From assembly GCF_004771275.1 (NCBI RefSeq), contig NZ_RQEV01000003.1, forward strand, positions 620,001 to 684,000: a stretch of DNA of 64,000 nucleotides, in the 5' to 3' direction. This DNA is from Leptospira fluminis. Its GTDB lineage: Bacteria > Spirochaetota > Leptospiria > Leptospirales > Leptospiraceae. Positions 10,101-17,774 of the stretch are shown here, piece by piece. A model generated the notes under the pieces. The model was not told where the DNA came from and ran no database searches. It saw only the letters and a list, made by a program, of their open reading frames with translations. The number at the start of each line of letters is the position of its first letter. The first letter of the stretch is position 1. Both the position numbers and the translations under genes were made by a program.

Positions 10101-10285
10101 CCGCAAGCCTCAAGTTGCTGGAAGTGGACCCTGAAAATTTATCCAACCTAGTAAACCTGGCGGATATATATCGACTGATGGAAGTTTATGACCGTGCAGA
10201 GGAATATGCTAGGAAGATCCTGCAGAGAGAACCTGGAAACGAAAACGCTCACAAACTGATTCGTCTTATCGAGAGGGACCGGTGA
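7106..10285 (+). CDS. membrane PPM/SpoIIE-type serine phosphatase with HAMP and TPR domains (copy 1)
   Basis: The 1059-residue signalling protein starts with about seven hydrophobic segments (residues ~10-270), like 7TM sensor modules. A soluble sensor-like region (~275-505) follows, then another membrane segment (~513-535), a HAMP domain (~535-590), a coiled coil (~585-625) and a PPM phosphatase domain (~640-885). C-terminal tetratricopeptide repeats occupy ~920-1055. Metal-binding motifs are kept: DLGGD, NGDAMGKS, GSDGRDD and LTDDLSLL. Family members dephosphorylate anti-sigma antagonists or similar serine-phosphorylated proteins; the target here is unknown. Start ATG with TTAGGAG. Overlaps the next gene by GTGA. 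A close paralogue lies at 11362. Confidence 0.85.
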   Translation: MGLNTISWDLVLFNYYSFGSLLVTLTTFFLGIFFLTLKNKTVATTHLGLGFILFTFFESGYFFAALLYHPFASYHRWITGGFILPALTHYTQFLLRFPGNSNQRLAKWVLIVEYSVIVVVVILFIYLTSIADRIYHFTAHHWDVNAYDASRYLAIVIAIVSIVGFLIIPIWRIFATKDKRRVALIMFTVGFLVAAIYPNVSNVLSRDGAMERSTYMTSNVIFFLASFSVLVIAFINNSAERTTFMVKIVGITLFTICLIMQALVFISSQEKESEYDSLKMVNIERAIENGVKTDDIKYIVRWNGNSDVLNSKEYDRKLDLNLAQVEIDLQNVTIYEEIRNLREKNFRKSLAEILDQTHTYFGGYKRQILEFVSHNEKLSGEELKTALLGEAEKWNKQAFVAANRLEGVVGSNFCKKGRSFIDSLGNESYKQEIFSHWSEDCLWDGKKLSDDELKEEILRYFRYFKPSETRHYRRSLDGSGHYVAFMKFSPDTGEMSEVGFSYLIYREFMHPTAVKQTIILLSVIFVVLVLFPLFFKNSLVDPLNGLLAGVEKVNKGDLDVVVPVKVRDEIGFLADSFNAMVSSIKQARRELQDYAENLEEKVRERTREVQEKMEEVQRLKVQQDGDYFLTSLLAKPLFYNANKSKLVSTDFIIRQKKQFEFRGKHSDLGGDICVTGNLRLGRSDSFKRFTVAMNGDAMGKSMQGAGGALVMGVVMNSILARSAANNRILDSTPEQWLADIYLEIHAVFKSFNGSMVISACVYLVEDETGKCWYFNAEHPFTVLLRDGKASFVEDGLTLRKLGLDSEFDFQVHSFQLQTGDILILGSDGRDDVDITPEETVRTINEDETLFLRHVEKSRGNLEEIETEIRKTGELTDDLSLLKIEFQAEPKKDEIEDIFDSEDHIDKALNTDAVYEDARKLYKTGKLEEALYLLKTGYMHDSANQKLNKLLGLLSFKGKDYSTAVEVLNNYLGSDPDLHEYWFYLSIANKKMGKYEQALSASLKLLEVDPENLSNLVNLADIYRLMEVYDRAEEYARKILQREPGNENAHKLIRLIERDR

Positions 10286-11220
10286 TACGGAAACGCCTCG
10301 TCGGAAAACGATCCGTCGGTTGTTGCGGGCGTTTTCTGATCGGGGTTTTCCTATTGTCTATTTCGAGCATAGGAAACGCCCAGAACCTTTCGAAATACGG
10401 CGCTACTTCGGGAATGGAACGCTCCGTCAGATTTCGGGACGGTGATACGGTCTTTACGATCAGAAACGAGACGACGGCGCATAGCTGGAACCAATACGCT
10501 TTCGAAAAGACGAGAGATCTGATCGATGCTTACGAATCTTATACGGGAGTTTCTTTCCAGCGTGCTACCGTACCGATTTACAAGACCTTACCCGAGTCGG
10601 AAAAAAACCGCATCCGTTTGGTCCTTAAAGAGTCGGTTTACTTAAATGGAACTCGGATCGGCGGATACAATAATGTTTCAGGCGGGACCGGTAAGGAGTT
10701 AGGAATTTTTTTGGAATCCGGATTGGTTCCCATCGGTTCCCCAGCGCTGCTTTTGCACGAATTGGGGCATTACTATTTTACGGAGCCTATTTGGCTGGCC
10801 GAGGGAATCGTCTCTTTTTTGCCGTTTTTACTGGCTAAGAAAGGAATTCTCAAGCTAACAAAACAGGAAATTTCATCCGTTTCGGAAGAATGGCAGTTGT
10901 CGGAACGCCCTTCCAAAATAGATCCCCCGCTTGCGGAGAATTTTCACTCGGACGATCCTCGGGTCGGTGCTTGGCTGTACTCCAAATCCGTACGTTTGCA
11001 AGGAATTCTTTATCGAGAATTGGGAAACGAAAATTATCGTAAATTTTTAAAAACGGCGATCAGCCAGGACTTGTCGGATGGAAACGGATTGTTAGCGGTC
11101 CTTCGCTCCATTCAACCCAAAAATTGGGAGTCTATACTGAAAGGCTGGGTGTTGCCCGGAAAATATTCGACCTACTCGATCCATTCATTTTCGAAAATGA
11201 AGGACTGGGACTCACTTTAA
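10282..11220 (+). CDS. secreted putative metallopeptidase (peptidase-MA-like gluzincin)
   Basis: This 312-residue protein has a signal peptide (basic start, hydrophobic FLIGVFLLSISSI, probable cleavage after GNA). It carries HELGH at residues 159-163 followed by WLAEG with Glu at about 174, the HExxH...WLxEG layout of peptidase-MA-type gluzincins. The rest shows no domain I recognise. It starts with GTG overlapping the stop of phosphatase copy 1 (GTGA), so it is co-expressed with that gene. Phosphatase copy 2 follows 141 nt later. It may work at the cell surface or periplasm in the same pathway, but this is inference; activity and substrate are unknown. Confidence 0.65.
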   Translation: MIRKRLVGKRSVGCCGRFLIGVFLLSISSIGNAQNLSKYGATSGMERSVRFRDGDTVFTIRNETTAHSWNQYAFEKTRDLIDAYESYTGVSFQRATVPIYKTLPESEKNRIRLVLKESVYLNGTRIGGYNNVSGGTGKELGIFLESGLVPIGSPALLLHELGHYYFTEPIWLAEGIVSFLPFLLAKKGILKLTKQEISSVSEEWQLSERPSKIDPPLAENFHSDDPRVGAWLYSKSVRLQGILYRELGNENYRKFLKTAISQDLSDGNGLLAVLRSIQPKNWESILKGWVLPGKYSTYSIHSFSKMKDWDSL

Positions 11221-11361
11221 CGAACGGCGTTTTATCTTAGAACAATCGTTAGGTTTAGCTTTCCGCCAGACTCGCGTTTTTCGTTTGATCAGAATATAAG
11301 TAAGACTAGAATAAACCATTCGTAATCCTCTTTTTACTAAGAAATCGGAATCCGCTGTAAT

Positions 11362-14300
11362 ATGGAATTATTCACTATCCTAAAAGAAGATATTCTCTTA
11401 AATTATTATTCGTTCGGAAGTCTTTTGGCCTTTTTAACGGTCTTTCTCGCTTCCTTATTTTTTCTTTTTTTAAAGGGACGCTCCTCCAGTACGCGCCATC
11501 TGGCTTTAGGTGCCTTGTTTCTCTCCTTTCTTTGGTTGGGCTATTTTATCGCGGCGATGATCTATCATCCTATGGCCGCATATCATCGCTGGATGACTGT
11601 CGGTTTTATTTTCCCTGCGATTTTGCATTTGGGGCAGTTCATTGCCAGGTATCCGGAGGACACGAATCCGAAAGTTTCCCGGTCTCTTTTGATCGGCATG
11701 TATGTCGTAGCGATCGTGGCCACCGTCCTGTTTTTTTATACGACATGGAATGCGCCCAAAAAGTACCACTTTACGGCTCACCATTGGGACTTTAACGCTG
11801 AAAAAGTTTCCAGAACGATTGCGCTTATCATCGGCGCTTTCGTTCTCACGTCCTTTTTAGTGATTCCCGTATGGAAGATGATTATAACGAAAGGACGGGT
11901 GAGATTCGCCATTGCGGCTTTTATGATATCCATGTTGGTCGGCGGGGTGATCCCGGCTCTGACCAATATCATGAGCAGGGACGGCGTGATAGAACGCTCC
12001 ACATTTTTGACTTCCATCGTTCTATTGATTACGCTGGCAATTTTTTTGATTTTGGTAATGTTCCTGAATTTCAGCGAGGAAAAGACCACGTTCATGATCA
12101 AGATCGTCGGGATCACTTTCGTGACGGTTATGCTGATCATGCAAGCGTTGGTTTTCATCTCCGATCAGGACAAGGAGACGGAATACGATACCAAAAGCAT
12201 CGTGAACATGGAAAGAGTATTGGAGGGGGGGCAGAAGGCCCCCGAAATGGAATATATAGTCAACTGGGAAGGCGGAGATAATCCGGTAGATTATTCCAAA
12301 TATAACAAAGCCTTCGATCTAAGGCTTCCCCAGTTGGAAGCCGACTTCAGAAATACGGAATTGTTCGAACGGATCAAAAGTCTTCCGGATAAGAATTTTA
12401 GACGCAGCCTAATAAAGGTCCTGGGCGAAGGCCATGAATACTTTCAAGGATACCGGAAATCCATAGAGGATTATCTGGAAAAAAATCCCAAGACCGACGA
12501 TAAGGAATTAAAATCGAATCTCTTTAAATTCTTAGTTTCCTTAAATCGGAATGTGTTCGTCGCGGCGAACAAGCTGGATTATATCTTTCCGATCGATTTT
12601 TGTCAGGAAGGAAAAAACTATCTAAAAGGATCCGCAGCGGACGTATCGCATTTTCGGGATTATATCCTTTCGAAGTGGAAGGAATGTACGCTAGAAGGAA
12701 GGGATTTACTTCCCGGAGAATTAAAATCGGAGGTCCTACTGTATTTAAGGCCGTTCCAACCGGCTTTGAGCAGGCATTATCGTAAGAGTCTAGACGAACA
12801 CCAGCATTTCGTAGCCTATATTCATTATGATGCGGAAAAGGATCTTACTAGCGAGTTAGGATATTCGTATCGGGGATATCGGGAATTCATGCATCCCACC
12901 GCAGTAAAGCAAACAGTCATTTTGGGCGTCGTTCTGATCGTGATTCTTTTCGTCTTTCCGCTATTCTTTAGACAAAGTTTGGTTACTCCGTTGAACCGAC
13001 TTTTGAGCGGAGTGGAAAAGGTAAACGAGGGCAGCTTAAACGTCGAGGTTCCCGTGGAAGTGAAGGACGAAATCGGATTCCTTTCAGACTCTTTCAACAG
13101 TATGGTAAGCTCGATTCGCCAAGCGAGAGGAGAACTCCAGGACTATGCCGAACACCTCGCCGACAAGGTTAGAGAAAGGACCCGGGAATTATCCGAAAAA
13201 ATGGAGGAGTTGCAAAGGCTCAAGGTGCAACAGGACGGGGACTATTTTCTCACTTCCTTATTGGCCAAACCTTTGTTTTATGACGCGAATAAGTCCGTTA
13301 AGGTAAAGACCGATTTCATTTTGCACCAAAAGAAGCAGTTCGAATTCAGAGGGAAGCGCGCGGATTTGGGCGGAGATATCTGTGTCACCGGTAACCTGAG
13401 ATTAGGAAAGGATCATAATTATAAGCGGTATACCTTTGCTATGAATGGTGACGCTATGGGAAAATCCATGCAGGGAGCGGGAGGCTCTCTCGTTATGGGA
13501 GTGGTCGTGAATTCGATATTGGCTCGTTCGGCGGCTAACGATCGCGTTTTGGATATGACTCCGGAACAATGGTTGAGCGAGACATACCTGGAAACTCAGT
13601 CCGTATTCAAATCCTTTAATGGTTCCATGGTCATTTCGGGAACGTTTCTCTTAGTGGAGGAAGAAACCGGAAAAGTCTGGTACTTTAACGCGGAGCACCC
13701 CTTTTCCGTTCTCTACCGTGACGGTCGCGCCGGATTCCTAGAAAGTAGTTTGACTCTAAGAAAGATCGGACTGGATTCCGAGTACGAATTCAAGGTTTTA
13801 AAAACGAATTTGGAACCGGGAGACGTACTGATTGTAGGCTCTGACGGTAAAGACGACCTGGATTTGACGCCGGAGAAGGAAGTAAGAACGATCAACGAGG
13901 ACGAGATGCTCTTCTTGCAATTCGTCGAAAAGGGGAACGGGGATCTGGTACGAATAGAGGAGGAGATCCGGGAATACGGAGAATTGACTGACGATCTTTC
14001 ACTGCTCCGCATAGAATACGACCCGTCCGGACGGAATCGTGAAGAAGACGAAGTCCAGTCGGGAACCGAAGATTGGAAATCCGTCTATAAAAAAGCAAGA
14101 GAAGATTATCAGGACGGGAAGGCCGAGGACGCGATCAAGGCTTTGGATTCCCTTTATAAAAACGATCCCGAAAATACGAAGGTAACCAAACTTTTAGGCC
14201 TGCTCAGTTTCAAGGGTAAGAACTACGCAAAAGCCGTCGAGGTTTTGAACAAATATTTGGGCTCCGATCCCGATCTGGTGGAGTATTGGTACTATTTGTC

Positions 14301-14535
14301 TCTAGCGAATCGTAGGATCGGACATATGGACGACGCGATCTTAGCTGCGAAAAAGATGGAGAACCTACAACCGGACAACAGCAATAATTTGGTCAATTTG
14401 TCCGATTTGTATAGACAGACGGAGCAATTCGAATTGGCGATGGAATATGCCCGTAAAGCTCTAGAAATGGATCCGAACAACGAAAATGCGATGAAGCTGG
14501 TAAGGCTTATTCAGAGAGACCGCTCCGAAGGTTAA
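11362..14535 (+). CDS. membrane PPM/SpoIIE-type serine phosphatase with HAMP and TPR domains (copy 2)
   Basis: Paralogue of the protein at 7106, nearly equal in length (1057 residues) and alignable end to end by eye. It has seven N-terminal membrane segments, a divergent soluble sensor region (~275-505), a membrane segment near 515, HAMP, coiled coil, PPM domain with DLGGD, NGDAMGKS, GSDGKDD and LTDDLSLL, and C-terminal TPRs. The phosphatase and HAMP parts are most conserved; the sensor region differs most, suggesting different inputs to similar outputs. No good ribosome site or leader hairpin is evident, unlike copy 1. The final TAA interlocks with the dcd stop (TTAA, 14532-14535). Confidence 0.85.
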   Translation: MELFTILKEDILLNYYSFGSLLAFLTVFLASLFFLFLKGRSSSTRHLALGALFLSFLWLGYFIAAMIYHPMAAYHRWMTVGFIFPAILHLGQFIARYPEDTNPKVSRSLLIGMYVVAIVATVLFFYTTWNAPKKYHFTAHHWDFNAEKVSRTIALIIGAFVLTSFLVIPVWKMIITKGRVRFAIAAFMISMLVGGVIPALTNIMSRDGVIERSTFLTSIVLLITLAIFLILVMFLNFSEEKTTFMIKIVGITFVTVMLIMQALVFISDQDKETEYDTKSIVNMERVLEGGQKAPEMEYIVNWEGGDNPVDYSKYNKAFDLRLPQLEADFRNTELFERIKSLPDKNFRRSLIKVLGEGHEYFQGYRKSIEDYLEKNPKTDDKELKSNLFKFLVSLNRNVFVAANKLDYIFPIDFCQEGKNYLKGSAADVSHFRDYILSKWKECTLEGRDLLPGELKSEVLLYLRPFQPALSRHYRKSLDEHQHFVAYIHYDAEKDLTSELGYSYRGYREFMHPTAVKQTVILGVVLIVILFVFPLFFRQSLVTPLNRLLSGVEKVNEGSLNVEVPVEVKDEIGFLSDSFNSMVSSIRQARGELQDYAEHLADKVRERTRELSEKMEELQRLKVQQDGDYFLTSLLAKPLFYDANKSVKVKTDFILHQKKQFEFRGKRADLGGDICVTGNLRLGKDHNYKRYTFAMNGDAMGKSMQGAGGSLVMGVVVNSILARSAANDRVLDMTPEQWLSETYLETQSVFKSFNGSMVISGTFLLVEEETGKVWYFNAEHPFSVLYRDGRAGFLESSLTLRKIGLDSEYEFKVLKTNLEPGDVLIVGSDGKDDLDLTPEKEVRTINEDEMLFLQFVEKGNGDLVRIEEEIREYGELTDDLSLLRIEYDPSGRNREEDEVQSGTEDWKSVYKKAREDYQDGKAEDAIKALDSLYKNDPENTKVTKLLGLLSFKGKNYAKAVEVLNKYLGSDPDLVEYWYYLSLANRRIGHMDDAILAAKKMENLQPDNSNNLVNLSDLYRQTEQFELAMEYARKALEMDPNNENAMKLVRLIQRDRSEG

Positions 14536-15062
14536 TATTTTCCCTTTTCGAAGTCTTTGTAGAGCATCGAAGTCTGGATCCCTTTATTGCCTTGGTATTT
14601 TCCGGATTTGTATTCCGTAATCTCGCCTTCCACCGTATGGTAGAAAATTTGGCAGATTTCCACGTTCGGATAGATGACTAAAGGTTGGATGACCGAGATT
14701 TCTAATGTCCAAAATCCTTTGAATCCTACGTCTCCAAAACCCGCGGTTACGTGAACGTACATACCCAACCTACCGATGGAGGATCGGCCTTCCAGCATAG
14801 GGACTAAGTTGTGGGTTTCCGTATATTCCACGGTGCGACCGAGATATAATACGCCGGGCTTTAGTTCGAGACCGGACTCCGAGATTTTCAGTTTTACCGC
14901 TTCGTTCGGCTTCTTCATATCCAGCGGTAGGGCAGTGTATTGAAGCAGTTCATCGTAAAGTCTTAGGTTGTAAGAATTCGGATTCAATCTTTCGTCCGAA
15001 TAAGGATCGATCAGGATATCGGTTCCGATACGCTTTTTAATCTCTTTGCCCGTCAATATCAT
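14532..15062 (-). CDS. dcd: dCTP deaminase
   Basis: Deaminates dCTP to dUTP, feeding thymidylate synthesis. The 176-residue protein has the family pattern: start MILTGKEIKKR, RLNPNSYNLRL, ETHNLVPMLEGRSSIGRLG with the catalytic Glu and Ser/Arg segment, HVTAGFGDVGFKG, and the C-terminal lid GNKGIQTSMLYKD. I chose the ATG at 15062 because homologues start MILTG; a TTG 33 nt further upstream extends the frame without support. The stop interlocks with phosphatase copy 2 on the other strand. Confidence 0.92.
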   Translation of the reverse strand: MILTGKEIKKRIGTDILIDPYSDERLNPNSYNLRLYDELLQYTALPLDMKKPNEAVKLKISESGLELKPGVLYLGRTVEYTETHNLVPMLEGRSSIGRLGMYVHVTAGFGDVGFKGFWTLEISVIQPLVIYPNVEICQIFYHTVEGEITEYKSGKYQGNKGIQTSMLYKDFEKGKY

Positions 15063-15138
15063 CCTGATCCACTCTCTACCCGGTATTATTGCCAATAATA
15101 GAAATCGTGTTTACCTAAGCCGCAATTTTTTGGTCGAT

Positions 15139-15912
15139 TCATTTGCCTTTAAAATTCGGCTTCCGTTTTTCTTTGAAGGCGAGCAGGGCCTCTTTCCTGT
15201 CGTCGGTATCCAAGGTTTGGTTGTAATGGGCGCGTTCCACTCGTAATGCTTCTTCCATTTCCAAGCCGATTCCTTTTCGTATAGCTCCCTTCGCGAGACG
15301 GACCGCGATAGGAGCTTTTTCGGAAAGGACCGTGGCAAAAGATTTTGCATCCTCATAGGCCGAGGAATCCGATATCGAATTTGCCAACCCGTACGCGTAA
15401 CCGGTTTCGGCGTCGATCGTCCTTCCGGATAGGATCATCTCCATAGCGCGGTAAGTCCCGATCCGTCTAGGCAAACGTTGGGTGCCTCCGGCACCGGGTA
15501 TGATCCCCAAGCCGGTTTCAGTCAGCCCGACCCGAACGCTTTTTCTTAAAATAATAAAGTCGCAAGAAAGAGCCAATTCCAGTCCTCCTCCGAAAGCGTC
15601 CCCGTCCAAGGCGGCGATTGTAGGACAGGAAAGATTTTCCAAGGAAAGAAAACATTTTCCGATCGAGTCCAAAAACGAGTGCACTTCCGCTTCGCTCATC
15701 CCCTCTCTTTCCTTTAAGTCGGCTCCCGCGCAAAATACGGGCCCTTCCCCCCGAAGGACTAAAGCCCGGATTTCCGAATCGGCGGATACCTCATTGATAA
15801 GCGACATAAGCTGAGAGAGCAATTCACGAGAAATCGCGTTCCTTTTCTCAGCACGATTTAAAGTAATAGTTGCTATTTTGTTTTCCAAGGAATAAAGAAC
15901 GGTCGGGTTCAT
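15139..15912 (-). CDS. enoyl-CoA hydratase/isomerase family protein
   Basis: The 257-residue crotonase-fold enzyme is full length. It has the CoA/oxyanion-hole segments CAGADLKE and GDAFGGGLELALSCDF, and the second acidic segment TETGLGIIPGAGGTQRLPR. Both catalytic glutamates are therefore in place, as in true enoyl-CoA hydratases. It would hydrate enoyl-CoA esters in fatty-acid beta-oxidation, the main carbon route in Leptospira; exact chain-length preference is unknown. ATG start with GGAG about 9 nt upstream. It sits between dcd and a divergent lipoprotein gene. Confidence 0.88.
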   Translation of the reverse strand: MNPTVLYSLENKIATITLNRAEKRNAISRELLSQLMSLINEVSADSEIRALVLRGEGPVFCAGADLKEREGMSEAEVHSFLDSIGKCFLSLENLSCPTIAALDGDAFGGGLELALSCDFIILRKSVRVGLTETGLGIIPGAGGTQRLPRRIGTYRAMEMILSGRTIDAETGYAYGLANSISDSSAYEDAKSFATVLSEKAPIAVRLAKGAIRKGIGLEMEEALRVERAHYNQTLDTDDRKEALLAFKEKRKPNFKGK

Positions 15913-16036
15913 GTGATGATCTCCGGAAAAATCTTGTTTCTGGCAGTAAATTCTGTCCGATAATAGGGTAAGTTGCCGGGTTTTTTCCGTGCGGCAAGCA
16001 AAAGGCGATTCTTTGATCGGTTATAGGGTAGGGAAA

Positions 16037-16771
16037 ATGCGGACTCATAATATGCGGATTCTACTCGTTTCGATTTTAGTTCTAGGCTCTCTCTTTTGTC
16101 AGAACTCTTCAAAACATACGGATCTTTCGACCTTGTTGGGTTTGGGAAATCCGGTTATCACGCAAATCGATCCGCCTTCAGGATCTCCTCCGATAGCGCC
16201 GTACTTGCCGACCCAATTGACGATTACGGGAAGAAATTTCGGTACGGATATAACCACGTCCGCAGTGACCATCAACGGAGTGACCGCTACCATTCTTACC
16301 GCAAATTCGACGACGATCACGACGACTGTACCGGCAGGAGCCTCATCCGGACTATTGTACGTGATGAAAACCAACGGAGTCGTTCTTTGTGACCCTTTGA
16401 ACGGAAGCACCGCGACCAATTGCTACGGGTCTAAATTCTATGTGGATTGTTATAAAGCCTATAACGGAGCCTACGGAACGGAGCTAGGAATTACCTATCC
16501 TACTGCCAAGAGTTTTGCCATCAATGGACAGGTCGAAACGCATGCGATTCGAGTGGATTTGAATCTAAACGGGCCCACGAATGTAAAGATAGGTTGCGAC
16601 ACGTACGCCGCGATTACGTATTTTTCTCCGACATGTGGCCAGACCAATATGGGAGCGTTTTCTAACCCTGCAAGCTGGGTATACCAACCTACGATCAACT
16701 TCCCGACATATTATACAGTTCAAATGTTTATTACGGCCGGAACCGGAAACTGCAATATATCCTTCCCCTAA
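16037..16771 (+). CDS. IPT/TIG-domain lipoprotein
   Basis: Exported lipoprotein of 244 residues. The signal peptide ends in LGSLFC (lipobox), followed by a short linker with the Leptospira-like LSTLLGLG stretch. Residues ~35-110 form an IPT/TIG immunoglobulin-like fold (PVITQIDPPSG, LTITGRNFGTD, VTINGVTATIL, TTTVPAGASSG). The C-terminal part contains several cysteines and no domain I recognise. I chose the ATG at 16037; a further in-frame ATG at 16052 is possible, while a GTG at 15989 would give an unlikely N terminus. It is probably surface or periplasmic, possibly adhesive. Confidence 0.75.
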   Translation: MRTHNMRILLVSILVLGSLFCQNSSKHTDLSTLLGLGNPVITQIDPPSGSPPIAPYLPTQLTITGRNFGTDITTSAVTINGVTATILTANSTTITTTVPAGASSGLLYVMKTNGVVLCDPLNGSTATNCYGSKFYVDCYKAYNGAYGTELGITYPTAKSFAINGQVETHAIRVDLNLNGPTNVKIGCDTYAAITYFSPTCGQTNMGAFSNPASWVYQPTINFPTYYTVQMFITAGTGNCNISFP

Positions 16772-16840
16772 TGGATCTTTATCGGAAAAAAAGCTTGGTT
16801 TTTTACCCGGAGCGAGTTACGATTTTGGGTGAGTGGAAAT

Positions 16841-17041
16841 ATGAGCGTCGTTTCTTCCATAAAACTCGGATTGCAGGAAAAGAATTCCCTGGATAACCGA
16901 AAGCTCCCGAAAGTGGAAGGGCTGATGAACGAACCTTACGAAAACAAACAAGCAAATACGAACGACCGTAAAGCCACGAGCTTGGATTATACGGGAGATA
17001 TGTACAAGGTCAAAGGCGCTTTCATCGATAAAATCGCCTGA
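16841..17041 (+). CDS. small hypothetical protein (66 aa)
   Basis: Hydrophilic 66-residue protein, start MSVVSSIKLG with GAGTGG just upstream. It has no signal peptide or membrane segment. The C-terminal half (LDYTGDMYKVKGAFIDKIA) is well structured by appearance but unrecognised. Support comes from a clear start, a position 69 nt after the TIG lipoprotein, and a strong terminator 30 nt after its stop. Confidence 0.5.
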   Translation: MSVVSSIKLGLQEKNSLDNRKLPKVEGLMNEPYENKQANTNDRKATSLDYTGDMYKVKGAFIDKIA

Positions 17042-17071
17042 TCCTAAAATGGAACGCTTCTATAAAAACAA

Positions 17072-17096
17072 AAAAGCCCTCAAAAAGAGGGCTTTT
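17072..17096. terminator. bidirectional terminator between convergent genes
   Basis: A perfect 10-bp stem, AAAAGCCCTC (17072-17081) and GAGGGCTTTT (17087-17096), closes a five-A loop. A and T tracts on either side let it act on both strands, serving the 66-residue gene and the VOC gene that ends at 17124. Confidence 0.88.
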
Positions 17097-17123
17097 CAAT
17101 TTCATCTACTCAAATTAAGACTT

Positions 17124-17495
17124 TCAATCTTCTTTGTAATTGATTTCTAAAATGTTTCCGGACGGATCCAAAAAGTGCAGGAATTCTCCCCCATCCCTCG
17201 CTTCCGGTCCTCTCACAATCTGAACGGATTTGGACTCCAATTCCACGATAGCTTCCGTAAAATCATCGACGTCCAAAACGAAGCTGAGCACGGGGGACTT
17301 GGCTTCGCTAAGCGCTCCTTTACTACCGTTCGTATGTAAAAGTTTGATATTAACCGAATCTAGACCTATAATTGCAAATTCACCGGTCCGCTCTTCGATG
17401 GTTTCAAAATCGAATAGTTCGGAATAAAACTTCACGGAGCTTTCCAAATCTCCCGTGGGTATTACGATGTAGTCGATTCCTTCTACGATGATCAT
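17124..17495 (-). CDS. VOC-family (glyoxalase/bleomycin resistance fold) protein
   Basis: The 123-residue single VOC module has paired beta-alpha-beta-beta-beta units. It begins GIDYIVIPTGDLESSVKFYSE, typical of the fold, and ends with DPSGNILEIN, where the conserved Glu near the C terminus normally binds metal. Members include glyoxalases, dioxygenases and antibiotic-binding proteins; the specific role cannot be assigned. ATG start with AGGGA upstream. It ends at the shared terminator with the 66-residue gene. Confidence 0.8.
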   Translation of the reverse strand: MIIVEGIDYIVIPTGDLESSVKFYSELFDFETIEERTGEFAIIGLDSVNIKLLHTNGSKGALSEAKSPVLSFVLDVDDFTEAIVELESKSVQIVRGPEARDGGEFLHFLDPSGNILEINYKED

Positions 17496-17557
17496 GGAGG
17501 CGGATCCCTATTTTCTTTTTTAGTCATTATGGGGGGAAAACCAAGCTTGTCTATCGG

Positions 17558-17582
17558 AAAACCTCGGAGCAGTCGAGGTTTT
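17558..17582 (-). terminator. terminator-like hairpin after the FAD/polytopic gene pair
   Basis: A 9-bp stem, AAAACCTCG (17558-17566) and CGAGGTTTT (17574-17582), has a 7-nt loop. Read on the minus strand it ends in TTTT and lies about 190 nt beyond the polytopic membrane protein's stop. The bases between (17583-17774) hold no gene I can support. Confidence 0.5.
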
Positions 17583-17774
17583 TCCCGACCCTTCCGAATT
17601 CATTCTGTAACTTTACGGAAAACGAGTAGAAGGACGGAATCGATACGAAGTTTCAAAATCGGGAAAAGAACGGAATCCGGCTTTTATCCCGAAGTGGGCT
17701 ATTATGGAAAGCCGCCGTTCGTGGTTCCCCAAATCCAGGGGTCTTCGGAAATTCGTCTTTTACATTTCCGTATT

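Noticed and set aside
14532..15095. Longer dcd start at a TTG (15095).
   Set aside because: Family members begin MILTG; the extra 11 residues have no support.
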